NCBI RefSeq assembly: GCF_048544455.1
Contig: NC_133538.1
Span: 43,436,969 to 43,500,968, forward strand
From: Silene latifolia
Lineage: Eukaryota; Streptophyta; Magnoliopsida; Caryophyllales; Caryophyllaceae
Direction: 5' to 3'
Length of the DNA stretch: 64,000 nt
A model generated the notes under the pieces. It ran no database searches, was not told the DNA's origin, and saw nothing but the letters and a program-made list of their open reading frames with translations. The position numbers and the translations under genes were made by a program. Positions 44,541 through 55,542 of this stretch are shown here, in pieces. How positions within the stretch are numbered: the first letter of the stretch is position 1; every line of letters begins with the position of its first letter.

Positions 44541-44859
44541 ATTAAAGAAGCAGCATGTCCAGGACGAATACGTTGAGCCTCCAGCCGAGGAGTTGGACCA
44601 GGTCAACCTGGACAAGCTGCACCCGGAAAGAACCGTGTTAATAGGGGAAGGGTGCAGGGGAGATCTCAGACAACACCTAATTGAATTCTTGCAAACCAAC
44701 ATGGATTGTTTCGCATGGTCCCATGACAAAATGATAGGGATAGATCCATCTATCATAACACACAAACTCAGCGTGGACCCAGGATGCAAGCCTGTCCAGC
44801 AGAGGAGAAGGAAGTTTGCAGCTGAAAGAAATAAGGTGATTAAGCAGGAGGTAGACAGC
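44541..44859 (+). pseudogene. Element D RT, N-terminal fragment
   Basis: Reads [42 protein letters not shown] and [24 protein letters not shown], equal to the start of RT in B. It stops at the C insertion at 44860; ACAGC (44855-44859) is the presumed TSD of C. Confidence 0.88.
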
Positions 44860-45541
44860 TGTTTTAGTAAGATTTTGCCGACTAAAGATTTGTGAGTCAA
44901 TGCGGCTATTCTAATTAAAATACGATATTAAGGACTGGAGTAGATTAGTAGTAAGAACACAGCGAGTACGAAATTAAACAACTAGTGTGAAGGGAAAACA
45001 AACGAAAAAGAAAGAGAGACAAATGACACAAGCAAAATGGTGACGCGGGAAACCCAAAATGTGGGAAAAACCGCGGGGGGAATGGTATCCCACCAATGAT
45101 CCACTAGTAGTAATAGTATTCGAGGGTGAACCTAGCTGGAACGATCAGGAGGTCCAGCAGTAATCTCCAAATGACTAAATACAAATGACACGAATGGTGT
45201 ATATATTTCTAAGTGTGTTAATTATTAATTGTTTGCATGTGGTGAATGATATTTCTTCGAGTGGAGTGAATGAGGGATTCCCTTGAATCTGAGGTTCGTT
45301 GCTCTTTTATAGTCCTCCCTTGAGTTGTTGCACATGCTCCCTATAAATGCTCAACCATACGTTCCACTCCCTATGAAATAGGAAGTGGTTGCTAACTTTA
45401 TCAAAGCTCTTGCTGATCCCCCTCCTATTCTTTCTTGCGTCTAGAAGCTTGTTGCCTTGTCATTGATCCGTGTGCCTTTACTTTGTCCAATTGCGAGTTG
45501 CCACGTCATGATGAGAATGAAAGGGTATTTTTACCCATACA
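44860..45541 (-). repeat. 3' LTR of element C (682 bp)
   Basis: On - it begins TGTATGGGTAAAAATACCC, preceded by the polypurine tract CTTGGGGGTAAT, and ends CTAAAACA at 44860. TATAAAAG lies on - at 45311-45304. It shares with B and D the nested hairpin (45044-45075). The partner LTR is not in the window. Confidence 0.82.
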
Positions 45542-45812
45542 ATTACCCCCAAGCAACTGCCAGGTTCTATTCTTGCTCAATGGATGCTGGGAGTTGCTTC
45601 CCTCCTGGGCGCTGCATGTAGTGGTAATGTCATAGCGTGACATCAGCCCACTTGCATTCTTATCCATTGAGTCTGACCGTTAGAGGTCAAATCAATCACT
45701 TCCTCTCAGTAACTCCCCACCTCCCCCACGTCTCCTTTCCCTCGATTCCCCCCCAACCTAACTCCCTCCCTTAACTCCCTTCTTTTAACTCCCTCCCTTA
45801 ACTCCCTTCGGT

Positions 45813-45820
45813 TATAAATA
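45813..45820 (+). promoter_or_regulatory. TATA box of the antisense gene in C
   Basis: TATAAATA, 161 bases before the ATG at 45981, after a CT-rich stretch with repeats of CTCCCTCCCTTAA. It lies inside the element, outside the LTR, and points opposite to gag-pol. Confidence 0.6.
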
Positions 45821-45980
45821 CACCCCTCCCCCTCCCACTTCCTTTATTCCCGATTTTATTAACCTCTTTCCTTAAAACCCTTTACTCTCCCTCTCTTCTT
45901 ATAAGATCTCCCTATCCACCAGGTAAACTCCTTACTTTCTTCCTTCTCTCTTAATTTTTTCGCCTCTAAACTTCACAATC

Positions 45981-48019
45981 ATGGTCAAAAAGGTTGTCCG
46001 CCGCACTGCTCTTCCTCCTTCTCCCCGAGGGGGTCCATCTTCTGCTGCTCTCTCTCCCTTTCGATCCTTTGGGATCCTCGTAGATCACTATCTGTGCGAT
46101 TCCAGCTTTGCTGACACCCCCATTGAGGAGGTGAGAGAGAGGTTTGGCCTTGGGCAGAAGGTCGAGATTCACATTCCTCTTCCTGGGGAGCCGTCGGATG
46201 CCCACAATCCCGATTGGGTATGCCTGTACGAGTACCCTTTTACCTACGGTTTATCTTTTCCCTTCCCTCCTTTGGTGCAAAGGATCTTGCGCCACTATAG
46301 GTTGGCGATCTGCCAGCTTACGCCTCATGCATGGCGCATTCTGGTCTCGCTCTGCATCCTTGCTGAGGATCACGCTCTGGGGATTGGTCTGGGTGACCTC
46401 GCCCTGCTCTATACTTTCAGGCTCTTTGTTGTCGGGCTTATTACCTTGAGGTCCTGCGACCGCAGCAACCCTAGCGTGATCATTCCTCCCAAAGTAAGGG
46501 ATGAAGGCTGGAATACGAAATTCATCTTTGTTAAGATTGACTCTCTTACCCCCACCCCCGAGTACTTATTTGATAAGTGGGGGGCCTCTAAAGGTAATTT
46601 TAGTTTCTGGGTGTCTGTTGTTTTTCTTTTACCTTAATGTTCTTACTGGTGTACTGCTGCAGGTTTGAAGTAGCCAGTTCCCTCAAGAGATCACAGCGTG
46701 GTTAGCCGTTTGTTTGCACTCCCTGTTGCAACTCACTCTTACCCTGGTGTACTTTCTTCCCCTGTTGGTGCATCTGCCTCCGAGCCTCTTGCCATTAGTG
46801 AAGGAGAGCAAGAGGAGGAAGAAGAGAGAGAAGAAGAGAAGGAAGAAGAGGAAGAGGAAGAAGAAGAAGAGGAAGTTGGTACCTCCACCAGTCAGCAAGA
46901 ACCCCCAGCTGCCGAATTCCAGATGTCGTCTGGTAAGGCTTCATTTTTTATAGGTTTTCGTTCTTTCTATATGGTCATTTACGTTTGTGTTCTAACTGTG
47001 TTCCTGTACTAGGGAATACTCCTATTTCCTCTCTTTCCCTGCTGGATAGAAAGAGGAATCAAGTTGCTTCTGCCTCCTCCGGTCCTTCTCCCAGGAAGAG
47101 GCCATCACTCCTTGCTGAAAAGGAGTCGGTTAGCACGCCTGTCCCTGTTGAGGTTGCTCCTCTGGCTGCAGTGGCTCCTAGGCCACCCCTGCCCAATACT
47201 TCCACTATAATCCGCCTTCCCAAGGGGTATGACTCCAGTGGGGTGCCTCTCTAGCCTCACATGGAACAGTTCCTGCTCCCTTCTGCTGTCCATTCTCTGG
47301 AGAATACCCCTCTTCCTGTTGCGCTCGATGAAGCTCCTGGACGAGCCCTGCATGTACCTTTTTTAATTCCCTTTATGTTTCACTGGTCTATTTTGTTCGT
47401 GCTGCTGACTGTCCCTCTTGTAGGTTTTGCAAGACGGCTTGTTCCTGCGCAGGGAGGTTCCCAGATTGATGGGGGAGGTGAACAACCTCAGCGTTAACCT
47501 GGGGAAGGTGGAAGAAGATCTTGCACTGGCTAGGAGGGACAAGGTGGCTGCCCAGAAGAAGCTGGCTGAGGAGAAGGCAGCTGCCCAGAAGTAGCTAGAT
47601 GCTGAGAGGAGGGTGGCATAAGGGCGTATGAAAGAGGCTCACAAGGAGGTGAAGCTGCTGAAGCACCTGCTCTTGGACTCTACATTGGTTTCCGCCTGGG
47701 AAACAAAGATCAATGCATCAAGGAGTTTGAGGCGGGTGAACACTCCAACTGGGACCTTGCTGAGAAGGAACAGTTGTTCAATGATGCATATCCAATCAAG
47801 CCGAACTTCAGCCTCATCAACGACTTGCTGGGTGGTGATGATGGAGAGACCAGTGTTAGGACTGAACAACCAGCTGTCGCGTCAGTCGAGGAGGTCAGGG
47901 AGGAAGCCCTCGTCGCCCAAGGAGGGGAAGGTTCATCTAGAGGAGAGGCTACTGTGGAGCCCAACATCCCTGTAGATGTTCCTACTGATGCCGCCCCAGA
48001 TTCTGCTGCTGCTGCCTAG
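45981..48019 (+). pseudogene. Antisense intron-containing gene of Tat element C
   Basis: The first exon (from ATG 45981) encodes MVKKVVRRTALPPSP and YPFTYGLSFPFPPLVQRILRHYRLAICQLTPHAWRIL, the motif of the Pfam family named putative gypsy-type transposon (Transposase_28). Likely introns are 46594-46662, 46933-47012 and 47354-47423. The second joins SSG to NTPISS in phase 1; the third joins RALH to VLQDGLFL in phase 0; both keep the frame. Exon 2 has a Glu-only run (near 46803-46875). Exon 4 is a coiled coil (VNLGKVEEDLALARRDKVAAQKKLAEE). Breaks: the first junction is out of frame, TAG at 47252, TAG and TAA near 47594 and 47620, one shift near 47690. It ends TAG 48017-48019. Function unknown. 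Confidence 0.72.
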
Positions 48020-49034
48020 TTTAGGCATTTAAATTTTAATTTTTTATCTTGATGTTTTGTTGGGCACCCTGTGTGGTGGCCCATTGTAATCCAACTCTTT
48101 GGTGCCTGGTAGTTTTGAGCACCTTTTAGTACTTTTGTGTTTGCCTCGTAAGAGGGGCAAAAATACTTTGCTTTTCAAGTTCCCCCTGCTGAGGGGTGTT
48201 TATGAATTTTCGTTTTGTTCCTTCTGTTGTTTTGCTAGCAATTCTTTTGTTCTTTCTATTTGTGTGTCGGCTTCGTACTTGTTGAGGTGTCTATGGTGGT
48301 TCAGGGAGCTTTCTGTCCATCAGATGCTCGAATCCCTCTGTTTCGTCCACGCGCACATTGGGTACTTCCTGCAGGAGGAATAATTTGCTAGCTCCTATTC
48401 ATCAGTTAGCCTACTAGGACATTGCCTTAATATTCAACTTACCATATCCACATTCAATCTAAAAACAACGATAAACCTAAAAATTGAAGCAATTTCATAA
48501 ATCCAAAATAGTTTAGGGAGCACAAAGTGTGTTCCCCCAGAGTTTTACAACAACTTAAAAGAAAGGGAGTTTCATTTTGGCCGTTTAAAATACTAAGTAC
48601 GCTGCTTCCACATTTTTCTCCTTGTGACGCTTGTGAAGTTGACACAAAGGGAAAATAAGAAAAAGGTTTTGACTCAAAGGATTTGAAAGATACGTTGTAA
48701 GTTGTCATTTCCTTAGTAGTACCTGCTGAATTCAGGAGACTTAGCACGTGCGTACTGAACGAAAGACCTTGCCTGGTGACTTAGTTGTTCCTGCGGTCAA
48801 AAGAGATGTTACTGTTAGACCAATGCAGGTAATACAGTCAGGCAGTATGAAACAAAATGATTAGTTCTTTGCGTATGTACCTCATGAGAGAGTGAGATGT
48901 GGCTCCAACAAGTGGGTTATGGGGTTGTTCCCCTTCAAGCGATAGCTTCTTAATCAAAGACACTTTTAGTAAGTTAGTTCATGTTCGAAGGTTTTCGGAG
49001 TACTGAATGCTAGGATTCAAGGGTCCTGGGACGT
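48020..49034. other. Element C region between antisense gene and integrase (left of B)
   Basis: No coding support on either strand. It holds short hairpins on + (for example CCTC and GAGG around GTAA near 48145). It abuts the B LTR at 49035; 49030-49034 (GACGT) is the left TSD of B. Confidence 0.6.
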
Positions 49035-49716
49035 TGTTTAGGTATTTTTACCCAACTCGATTAATTAGGGTCAATGTAGTCTTACTCGTTGGTTGGTTGT
49101 ATGATCGTTCGTATGTCAATAAATAAATAGAAAAATAAAGTGCGTAACGTAAATTGACACGTAAGATTTGGTGACGCGGAAAACCCAATGTGGGAACAAC
49201 CGCGGAAGGGACGGTACCCTACCAAGTATTGCACTATATGAATAGGAGGATGATTATAATCGTGGCACAAAGCTAATCCTGCTGGCCCTAGGCGTCAGGC
49301 CTGCAAGATCCTAGACGAACGTATATTTGAGTATGATATGTCGAGGTGTCATCTTGAGTGTGGATGTGTGAATATGGTGTCTTGAAGGTCCTTCTTGATT
49401 CGCTTCCTTGGCTATTTATAGGGCAAGAATCCTAGATATGTCCTACTTCGAATATGGAAAGGTAATATAATTTCCATAATAACTCTTTCCATACTTGGCC
49501 GCCTTTCCCAATTCTCCCTAATCTCCCTAACTTCTCCCTATCTTCTCCCTAACTCCCATTTCCTTAATCCGGACACTCTCCATGATGGGCTCCTGATCTC
49601 CCTTGAGCCCGTTCCCCCTTTCTCCATCCGCAGGCTTCCTTTCTCCTTATCACTCCTTCCATAGCTTTCATTTTATTAAGTGGGCCTCCTTTGTTGTGCT
49701 AATTTTTGCCCAAACA
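49035..49716 (-). repeat. 3' LTR of element B
   Basis: On - it begins TGTTTGGGC after the polypurine tract AAATTTGGGGCAAAC and ends CCTAAACA. TATAAATAG lies on - at 49430-49422. The conserved hairpin is at 49175-49204. Confidence 0.94.
49175..49204 (-). other. Conserved nested LTR hairpin, copy in B
   Basis: On +, CGCGG (49175-49179) pairs with CCGCG (49200-49204) and inside it CCCA (49184-49187) with TGGG (49191-49194). The other B LTR has it at 59123-59152 and C at 45044-45075. Loop and linker lengths differ while the arms are kept. Confidence 0.6.
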
Positions 49717-49881
49717 GTTTGCCCCAAATTTCTTGTGAAGTACGCTTCTAGATATTGAGCAAGGAATTTACGTAATTGAATGCTAAAAACCCTAAGCCGT
49801 CTTTTACACTCCTTCCCATGCAATCCATCATGTCAGCCGCCCTACTCCTCTTTTTTCGCACCCGACTCCCTCTCTCCTCTT

Positions 49882-49887
49882 TATAAC
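49882..49887 (+). promoter_or_regulatory. Possible TATA box of the antisense gene in B
   Basis: TATAAC in a CT-rich stretch, 189 bases before the ATG at 50071. Position and CT-rich context match the TATA box of the antisense gene in C, but the match to consensus is weaker. Confidence 0.4.
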
Positions 49888-50070
49888 TCCAACCTCCACC
49901 TTCCACTTTTCATTAATCATTTCAAATCATTTCAAAAAATACTCTTCTTTATTAAACCCTCAACCTTCCTTCTTTTTATCCTTTGCCGCTTCACTTTCCT
50001 CTTCCCCGTCTTCTTCATCGGGTAATCCACCCTCTTTTCTTCTTTTAATTTTCGCTTTCTCCCCACCACC

Positions 50071-52059
50071 ATGGGCAAAACTCGTCAATCCTCCACACCT
50101 TCCGACCGTAATCTCGACCCCACTTTTCCTTCTCGGGGACTTTTTAAGCACCCCCACGATCGTGACTCGCCTTGATCGCCGATATTCCCACGATCAAGAA
50201 TCTGCTTGGTCTTGGTGATGGGGTGGACATTGCCATTCCCGAACCGGGACAAAGTCGACGCCCTCCGTCCAGGGTGGGTTAGTTTTTACCTGTACCCATT
50301 TAGATACGGCCTCCGTTTTCCTTTTTCCTAACCTCGTTCAAAACTTCATCTTCACCAACAACTTTGCCATGGCACAAATTTCTCGCGCCATTTGGAGAGT
50401 TCTTCTCTATTCTCTTGATGCCGGTCGAATACGGTAAATCTGTCACTCGGGCGACCTAGCCCATATGTACAACATCGATCCCCGGCGGGGTCAATTATCA
50501 TTTCGGGCCGTGGAGAGGCTCCTTCGACACGTGTCAAAATCCCGTGATGAGAAATGGTTTGAGGACTTCTTCTATGTGAGGAAGGACTCCATCCACCCTC
50601 CCGCGATTATATTTTCGAGAAATGGGTTCTAACTTCGAGTAAGTAGTCTTCCTGTCACCTGATTTATTTTATCTCGCCGCTTACTAGCTTACTTCATCGT
50701 CTTCGTGCAGCCCCGTGACCTTACCCGTATTGGTGCCAAGATCCCCTGCGCTGCAAAGAAACTGTCAAAGATCTCTCGAATCGAGAGAAAGTTCCCAGGA
50801 CCGCTTCCCGGTTTTCACCGCTTCCTCCTCCAATCCTCCTCGCCGGCTCACGATGTCTTCTCGGTAAGACATCTACACCGTTTTTAATTTGCATCTTTGT
50901 TTCTGCTGAAGTTTTAAGCATTCTGTGCCTCGAGACTCAGATATGCTTGCGAGTTCAAAAGTTGATCGGTTGAAATCATCCTTCAAAGTGCCAAAAGAAA
51001 GAGACTTTCTACCAGCCCGATGTGGCCTCGCCTCCAAGAGGAGTGCTCCTGCCTTTCCTTCCGACTCCTCCCACGCTTTCCGGGCTTGCACGTGAGCCCT
51101 TGGAGGTCAACCCGTTATCTCGCCATCCGCCTACTCCTCCCGCCGGTCCTCGGGCTTTATCTAGCGGAGGCATTATTGCTCATTTCCCAGAGGGCTTTGG
51201 GAATGTGGACAAGGTGCCCTACTGGCCGGAGATTGAACAGCTGCTCTTTCCTCCTATTGAGGAAACGTTTTCGGAGTTCTCCCAGAGGAGATGGCTGAAA
51301 ATGACTGCACAACGCCTTCATGGTAAATATTCTTCGTTTTCTACCTGTATGTCTGTCTGCTTTACTTAGATTCTGCCTCCTGACTTTCTTGCTGATTCTT
51401 GATTTTTCCTGCCCTAGACCCTCCAGTCTGCACTCTACAACAGGAAGATGATCAACATAGTGCAGACGACCAACCGTGCTACCAGCGCCAAGAACCAGAA
51501 GCTGATAGAGACTGTTGCTGATCTGGCACAGCAGCGGATCGATCTGAAGGAGCGTGTGGTGAGAGTCAAGACCGAGCTTGCTTTGTCACCAAGAAGAAGT
51601 CCGAAAGAGGGGCCGATCACCGTGGCGCGTACTCAGGCGGTATGCAATACTTTCTCTGACTCCCTCAAGCGCTGTGATGAGAAGATCAGTGAGCTGATCT
51701 CTCTGGCCACCAACGTTGTTGCCTATGCTACCTGGCGGGGAAAGATCGGCGGGATGCGTGTTGCCCTCGAAGAGGCTCCTACCCAGCAGGCTATAGAGGA
51801 AGAGGAGAGGCAGTTGGAGATGCTTTATCCTACTCAACCTGATCTAAGTGTGCTGATGCCTGAAGTTGGGGAGGTGAATTCTCCTGCACTGGCTGAGCAA
51901 GCTGACGGGGACGGAGCTGGAATGTCCCAGGACGCTGCTGACGGAGCTCAGGGAGCTATGGCGGCTGACGATGCACAGGCTGGTGCGGTACATGAAACGG
52001 GAGGTCAGCATGCAGAGAAGATGCCAGAGGTGGAGGTCATTAATGTGACCGATAATTAA
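50071..52059 (+). pseudogene. Antisense intron-containing gene of Tat element B
   Basis: The ATG at 50071 opens MGKTRQSSTPSDRN and stops after 35 codons; in a shifted frame VSFYLYPFRYGLRFPF (about 50277-50325) matches the Transposase_28-like motif seen in C. Likely introns: GTAAGT near 50640 to GTGCAG near 50710, and GTAAAT at 51323 to CCCTAG at 51417. The exon before the latter encodes HFPEGFGNVDKVPYWPEIEQLLFPP and the last one (51418-52059) encodes SALYNRKMINIVQTTNRATSA, a coiled coil and an acidic Ala/Gly-rich tail. Phases do not match at 51322/51418, so a shift or a different splice site must be assumed. Same place and orientation as the gene in C. Confidence 0.65.
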
Positions 52060-53349
52060 ATATTTTTATGTTTTGATGAACTTTTGGCGGTCTGGCCCAG
52101 AGGTGGCAGACCTTATAATTTTTGAAACTCTTTCTGTGGTTGCTCCGCCAAGGTGGTGGTTAAATTTTGGGCTATACTTTAGCCATATTTTGAAAATGCC
52201 CCTTGTCATAGTTTGGCAAGGCTTTAGCTTACATATCGTGTGCTTGTTGTTTATTTTCCCTATTTTTAGGAAATTTGCCGTGTCAGCCTGTTTGACTGAT
52301 TTAGGCGAGTCATGTCATCCTGAGAAAGCTGACATTCTGACTCAGCTAGCTGCCGTGTCAGCCTGATGACTGATTTAGGCATATGCCGCAATGTAAGGAC
52401 GAGTGGTCGTGTCAACCTAGGAGGCTGATTTAGACCAGCCTGGTCAGCCTAAAAAGGCTGATCCAGACTAAGCTAGTTGTCGTGTCAGCCGGGTGGCTGA
52501 TTTAGGCGTATGCCGCAGTTTTGGACTACTTAACCTTGTTCATAATGCAAGGTGTGTTCATCTCATTTAAAGCCAACAGGGGCGTCATTGAGGCAAGTTT
52601 ATCGTCATTCTAGGACCGATGGGACGCTGTAGGATTCTGGTAGCGCAGATATCCCTACGTTCCATGTTCATGTGCATGCATGCTAGGGCCCTGATTAATT
52701 GCGATTAGTGCCAGCTACGTCCATGGGGTGGTATCAGAGGTAGCTGGGTAAGCGTATTCAGCTGTCAACCAGGCTCCTTTTCGTATGTTCCACAATCCGC
52801 CTGGTGAGGGTGCTCCTTGTGGAGAAAATAGGTTAGGCATGTTGGAGTGCCATGTGCCTAGTCACCCCGCATTTGCAGTTGACAGTCCTGCTAGACATCC
52901 TTTCAAAGTACCATAGATACCAGAATTCAAAGTGGTGTACTTAGAGAAGCCTGAAAATAAGAGAATCTATTAAAATGATGTGAAGTACCTGTCGCCATCT
53001 CATGGGGTACCAGAGCAATTGTGGTCCCAGGACGCTGCCAGACCACACCATCTAATAGTAGTTTAAAATTTAAAATAACTAGAGACACCAGAAATAAAAG
53101 TGAAATTGGCAGTATGCCTACTACCGGATTTTTATTTTAATTTTTAAAAGACGGTTTGGCTTTTCATAGTACATCATTCTGAAAGCTAGAGTCTACTTAT
53201 TATTAAAAGTAATATCTCTTCAGGTGAAGTATGTTCCATGGGCGTTGTAAGATTTGACCGTCCATAGTCATCAGTCTATATGCGCCATGGCCAACAACTC
53301 CTTCTACCTGGTATGGTCCTTCCCATTTGTAGGCGAATTTGCCTGCCTT
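52060..53349 (+). other. Region between antisense gene and integrase in B, with TCAGCC/GGCTGA hairpins
   Basis: No coding region. Between 52270 and 52510 a TCAGCC...CTGATTTAGGC block recurs about five times. TCAGCC (52444-52449) pairs with GGCTGA (52456-52461), and TCAGCC (52485-52490) with GGCTGA (52495-52500). Other copies keep only TCAG/CTGA. The rest is featureless. Confidence 0.5.
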
Positions 53350-54210
53350 TCAATTCTTGGTGTTTTGAAACACCTCTCGGAGAACCAGGTCTCCTACCTC
53401 CAGGAGCCTGACTTTCACATTCTTGTTATAACTCCTGGCCACAGACTGTTTGTAGGCAGCCAAACGGATTTTTGCCTTTACTCGCAGCTCGTCAATTGTG
53501 TCCAGGCTTCTGGTCATCTCTGCATTATTTAGTTCCCCTGTCATATTCTCATACCTGTGAGTGGGAACTAGAACTTCTGACGGAATGACTGCTTCTCCGC
53601 CAAATACTAGGCTGAAGGGTGTTTGACCTATTGCTATCTTTGGTGTCGTTCTGTTTGACCATAACACTAGTGGCAATTCATCTGCCCACTTTCCTCCTAA
53701 CTCCTGTAACCTCCTTCTTAGATTGTCCATGATGATTTTGTTGCTTTGGATTCAGCTTGCCCGTTGGACTTTGGAGTCCTAGGTGCTGAGTTTTTTAAGG
53801 TGATGTTCCACCTCCGTGAATGCTTCTGCCTCTATCCACTTGGAGAAGTAATCTGTCATTGCTAGCATCCAGGTTCTATTTCTTGTGGCCCGTGGTAGAG
53901 GGCCTACTATATTTATGCCCCACGCCATGAATGGCCAGGGGGAAATAATAGGGTGCAGGGGCTCTGCTGGCTGATGGATCATTGGTGCTGAGCGCTGGCA
54001 GGCGTCACATTTTCGTGCGTATTCTCGCGCATCTGCCTTCATTGTAGGCCAATAGTATCCCCGTCTCGAGGGCTTAATTTGCCGGACTCCCCCCCGCATG
54101 GTTTCCACATTCGCCACTTTGTGGATAGCATGCAACACGATCTGTGCTTCTTCCTTGTCCAGGCACCGTAGGTAGGGGCTCTTAGCGATTTTCGAACAAT
54201 GTATCATCAA
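53350..54210 (-). pseudogene. Element B integrase with a deleted catalytic core
   Basis: On -, the N-terminal part reads RRGYYWPTMKADAREYARKCDACQ (zinc-binding Cys pair), then WGINIVGPLPRATRNRTWMLAMTDYFSKWIEAEAF. At about 53800 it jumps from EAF to sequence near the end of the core (SIQSNKIIMDNL), so roughly 130 bases present in C are missing, including the second catalytic Asp and the Glu. The first Asp of the core is Asn (GINIVGP where C has GIDIVGP). The C-terminal part (LRRRLQELGGKWADELPLVLW, NKNVKVRLLEVGDLVLREVF) is kept. Stops at 53777-53779. Not functional. Confidence 0.88.
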
Positions 54211-54419
54211 TAAGTATGAATCTGGAGGCCTTTACTCTGAAAGCTCTCAATTCCTTCTTGTCATCTGGTAGCTTGTTATGGCGCAGCCAGTTTAGATAAG
54301 GTGTGCGCCAGTCATCTGCTTGATCGGCTATTTGGTCAGGTGCCTGCCTGTTTGGCTGGGAGTTCTCACCTTCCTCTGTAACTGCTTGGATTTCGTTCTC
54401 GCTCTGTGGATCCTCCAGT

Positions 54420-55019
54420 TCACCTCTGTCTATTTCGTCCGCCTTCGAATAGACGGTTCCGGATGTGTGCTATTGGAATGCTGGATAGCTCTGTTGGTTT
54501 AAATGTTGCCCCCAAAGTTGCTAAGGCGTCTGCCTCCACATTCTGATCTCTGGGGATCTGCTTAAGCTTGCAAGTTTCGAATTTCTGTTTTAGTTCCTTT
54601 ACTAATTTTAGGTATGCAACCATCTTCGAATCTCTGGCTATAAACTCATCATTCACGTGGTTGACTATTAATATAGAGTCACTGGATATGAGCAGGTGCT
54701 TGACCCCTAACTCCAAAGCTAGCTTCATTCCTAATATCAAGGCCTCATACTCTATTTCATTGTTGGTTGCCTTGAATTCACATCTTACTGCTTGTGCTAT
54801 CAGGTCTCCCTGTGGTGACCGCAGGATTAATCCTACGCCTTCCACCCTTTGGTTGGAGGCTCCGTCAATATGCATCTGCCAGACTTTTGTCTGCTTGCTT
54901 CCTTCTAAGGTGAGGATCTCTGTATCCGCGGTTACGGGTGGCGGGATCAAGTCCGATACGAAGTCGGCCGATGCTTGTGATTTCACTTCGTTCGGGGTCA
55001 TATTGAATGTCGTACCCAC
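54420..55019 (-). pseudogene. Element B second RNase H (plant/archaeal type)
   Basis: Reads MHIDGASNQRVEGVGLIL, NNEIEYEALILGMKLALELGVKHLLISSDSILIVNHVN and IPRDQNVEADALATLG. The acids D, E, D, D of an RNase H fold are visible (DGASN, YEAL, SSDS, ADAL). Located between the gypsy RNase H and integrase, it matches the additional RNase H known from Tat elements. It ends in TAA near 54420; the domain itself is open for 200 codons. Confidence 0.85.
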
Positions 55020-55450
55020 CGAGGTGTATAGACCATTTTGACATTCTCGCCCGACGTTCGAGCTTCCACATGATAGCTTTTAGCGGGTAATTGATCACGA
55101 CATGTATGATGTGGGACTCAAAATAGGGGCGCAGTTTGCGAGATGCTACTACCAATGCTAGTACTAACTTTTCAAGAGATGTGTACCTGGTCTCTGCCGG
55201 CGCAGAGACTTGCTCACGTAGTATACGGGCTTCGCTCCTTTTCTTGCTCTCGACCGGACAAAGACTCACCGCCACTTCGTGACGGCTAGGTATAGGAATA
55301 ATGGTTCTCCTGGCTTTGGCTTTGACAGCGCGGTGGGGTCTGCGAGGTAGTGCTTGACTCTCACGAAAACTTGCTCGTGCTCGGAGGTCCATTCAAACTT
55401 CGGCTTTTCCTTAGTACGTCGTAAAACGACTGCATTTATCTCAAGATCTT
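55020..55450 (-). pseudogene. Element B gypsy-type RNase H
   Basis: AETRYTSLEKLVLALVVASRKLRPYFESHIIHVV and MSKWSIHLGGYDIQY mark the RT-linked RNase H. The frame before ETRYTS is shifted, so the N-terminal acids cannot be read. The overlap with the next domain's frame near 54865-55019 shows another shift. Confidence 0.75.
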
Positions 55451-55542
55451 AAAATGAACCTGTTCAGGGCTGCTACCTTCCCGGCTAGTCTTTGAACATC
55501 CTTAGGCTTTTCAGGTGACTCCAGCTGCAAGATGGCTTTGAT

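Larger units (their letters stand above)
24500..44859 (+). mobile_element. Element D: Tat-like Ty3/gypsy on +, split by E and truncated by C
   Basis: The 5' LTR (24500-25086), PBS and gag start are followed by element E at 25973. The gag resumes at 42859 and runs through protease into RT, where C is inserted at 44860. Joining MELREM (before E) to SRVPGLPPPLE (after E) gives the same protein stretch that element B has uninterrupted. The rest of RT, RNase H, integrase and the 3' LTR are not in the window. The left flank ATGAT (24495-24499) is the presumed TSD in element F. Confidence 0.88.

Noticed and set aside
45981..46637. Host gene captured between retroelements
   Set aside because: The same type of gene sits at the same place in element B, and its motif is the one named for gypsy-type elements; it belongs to the Tat element.
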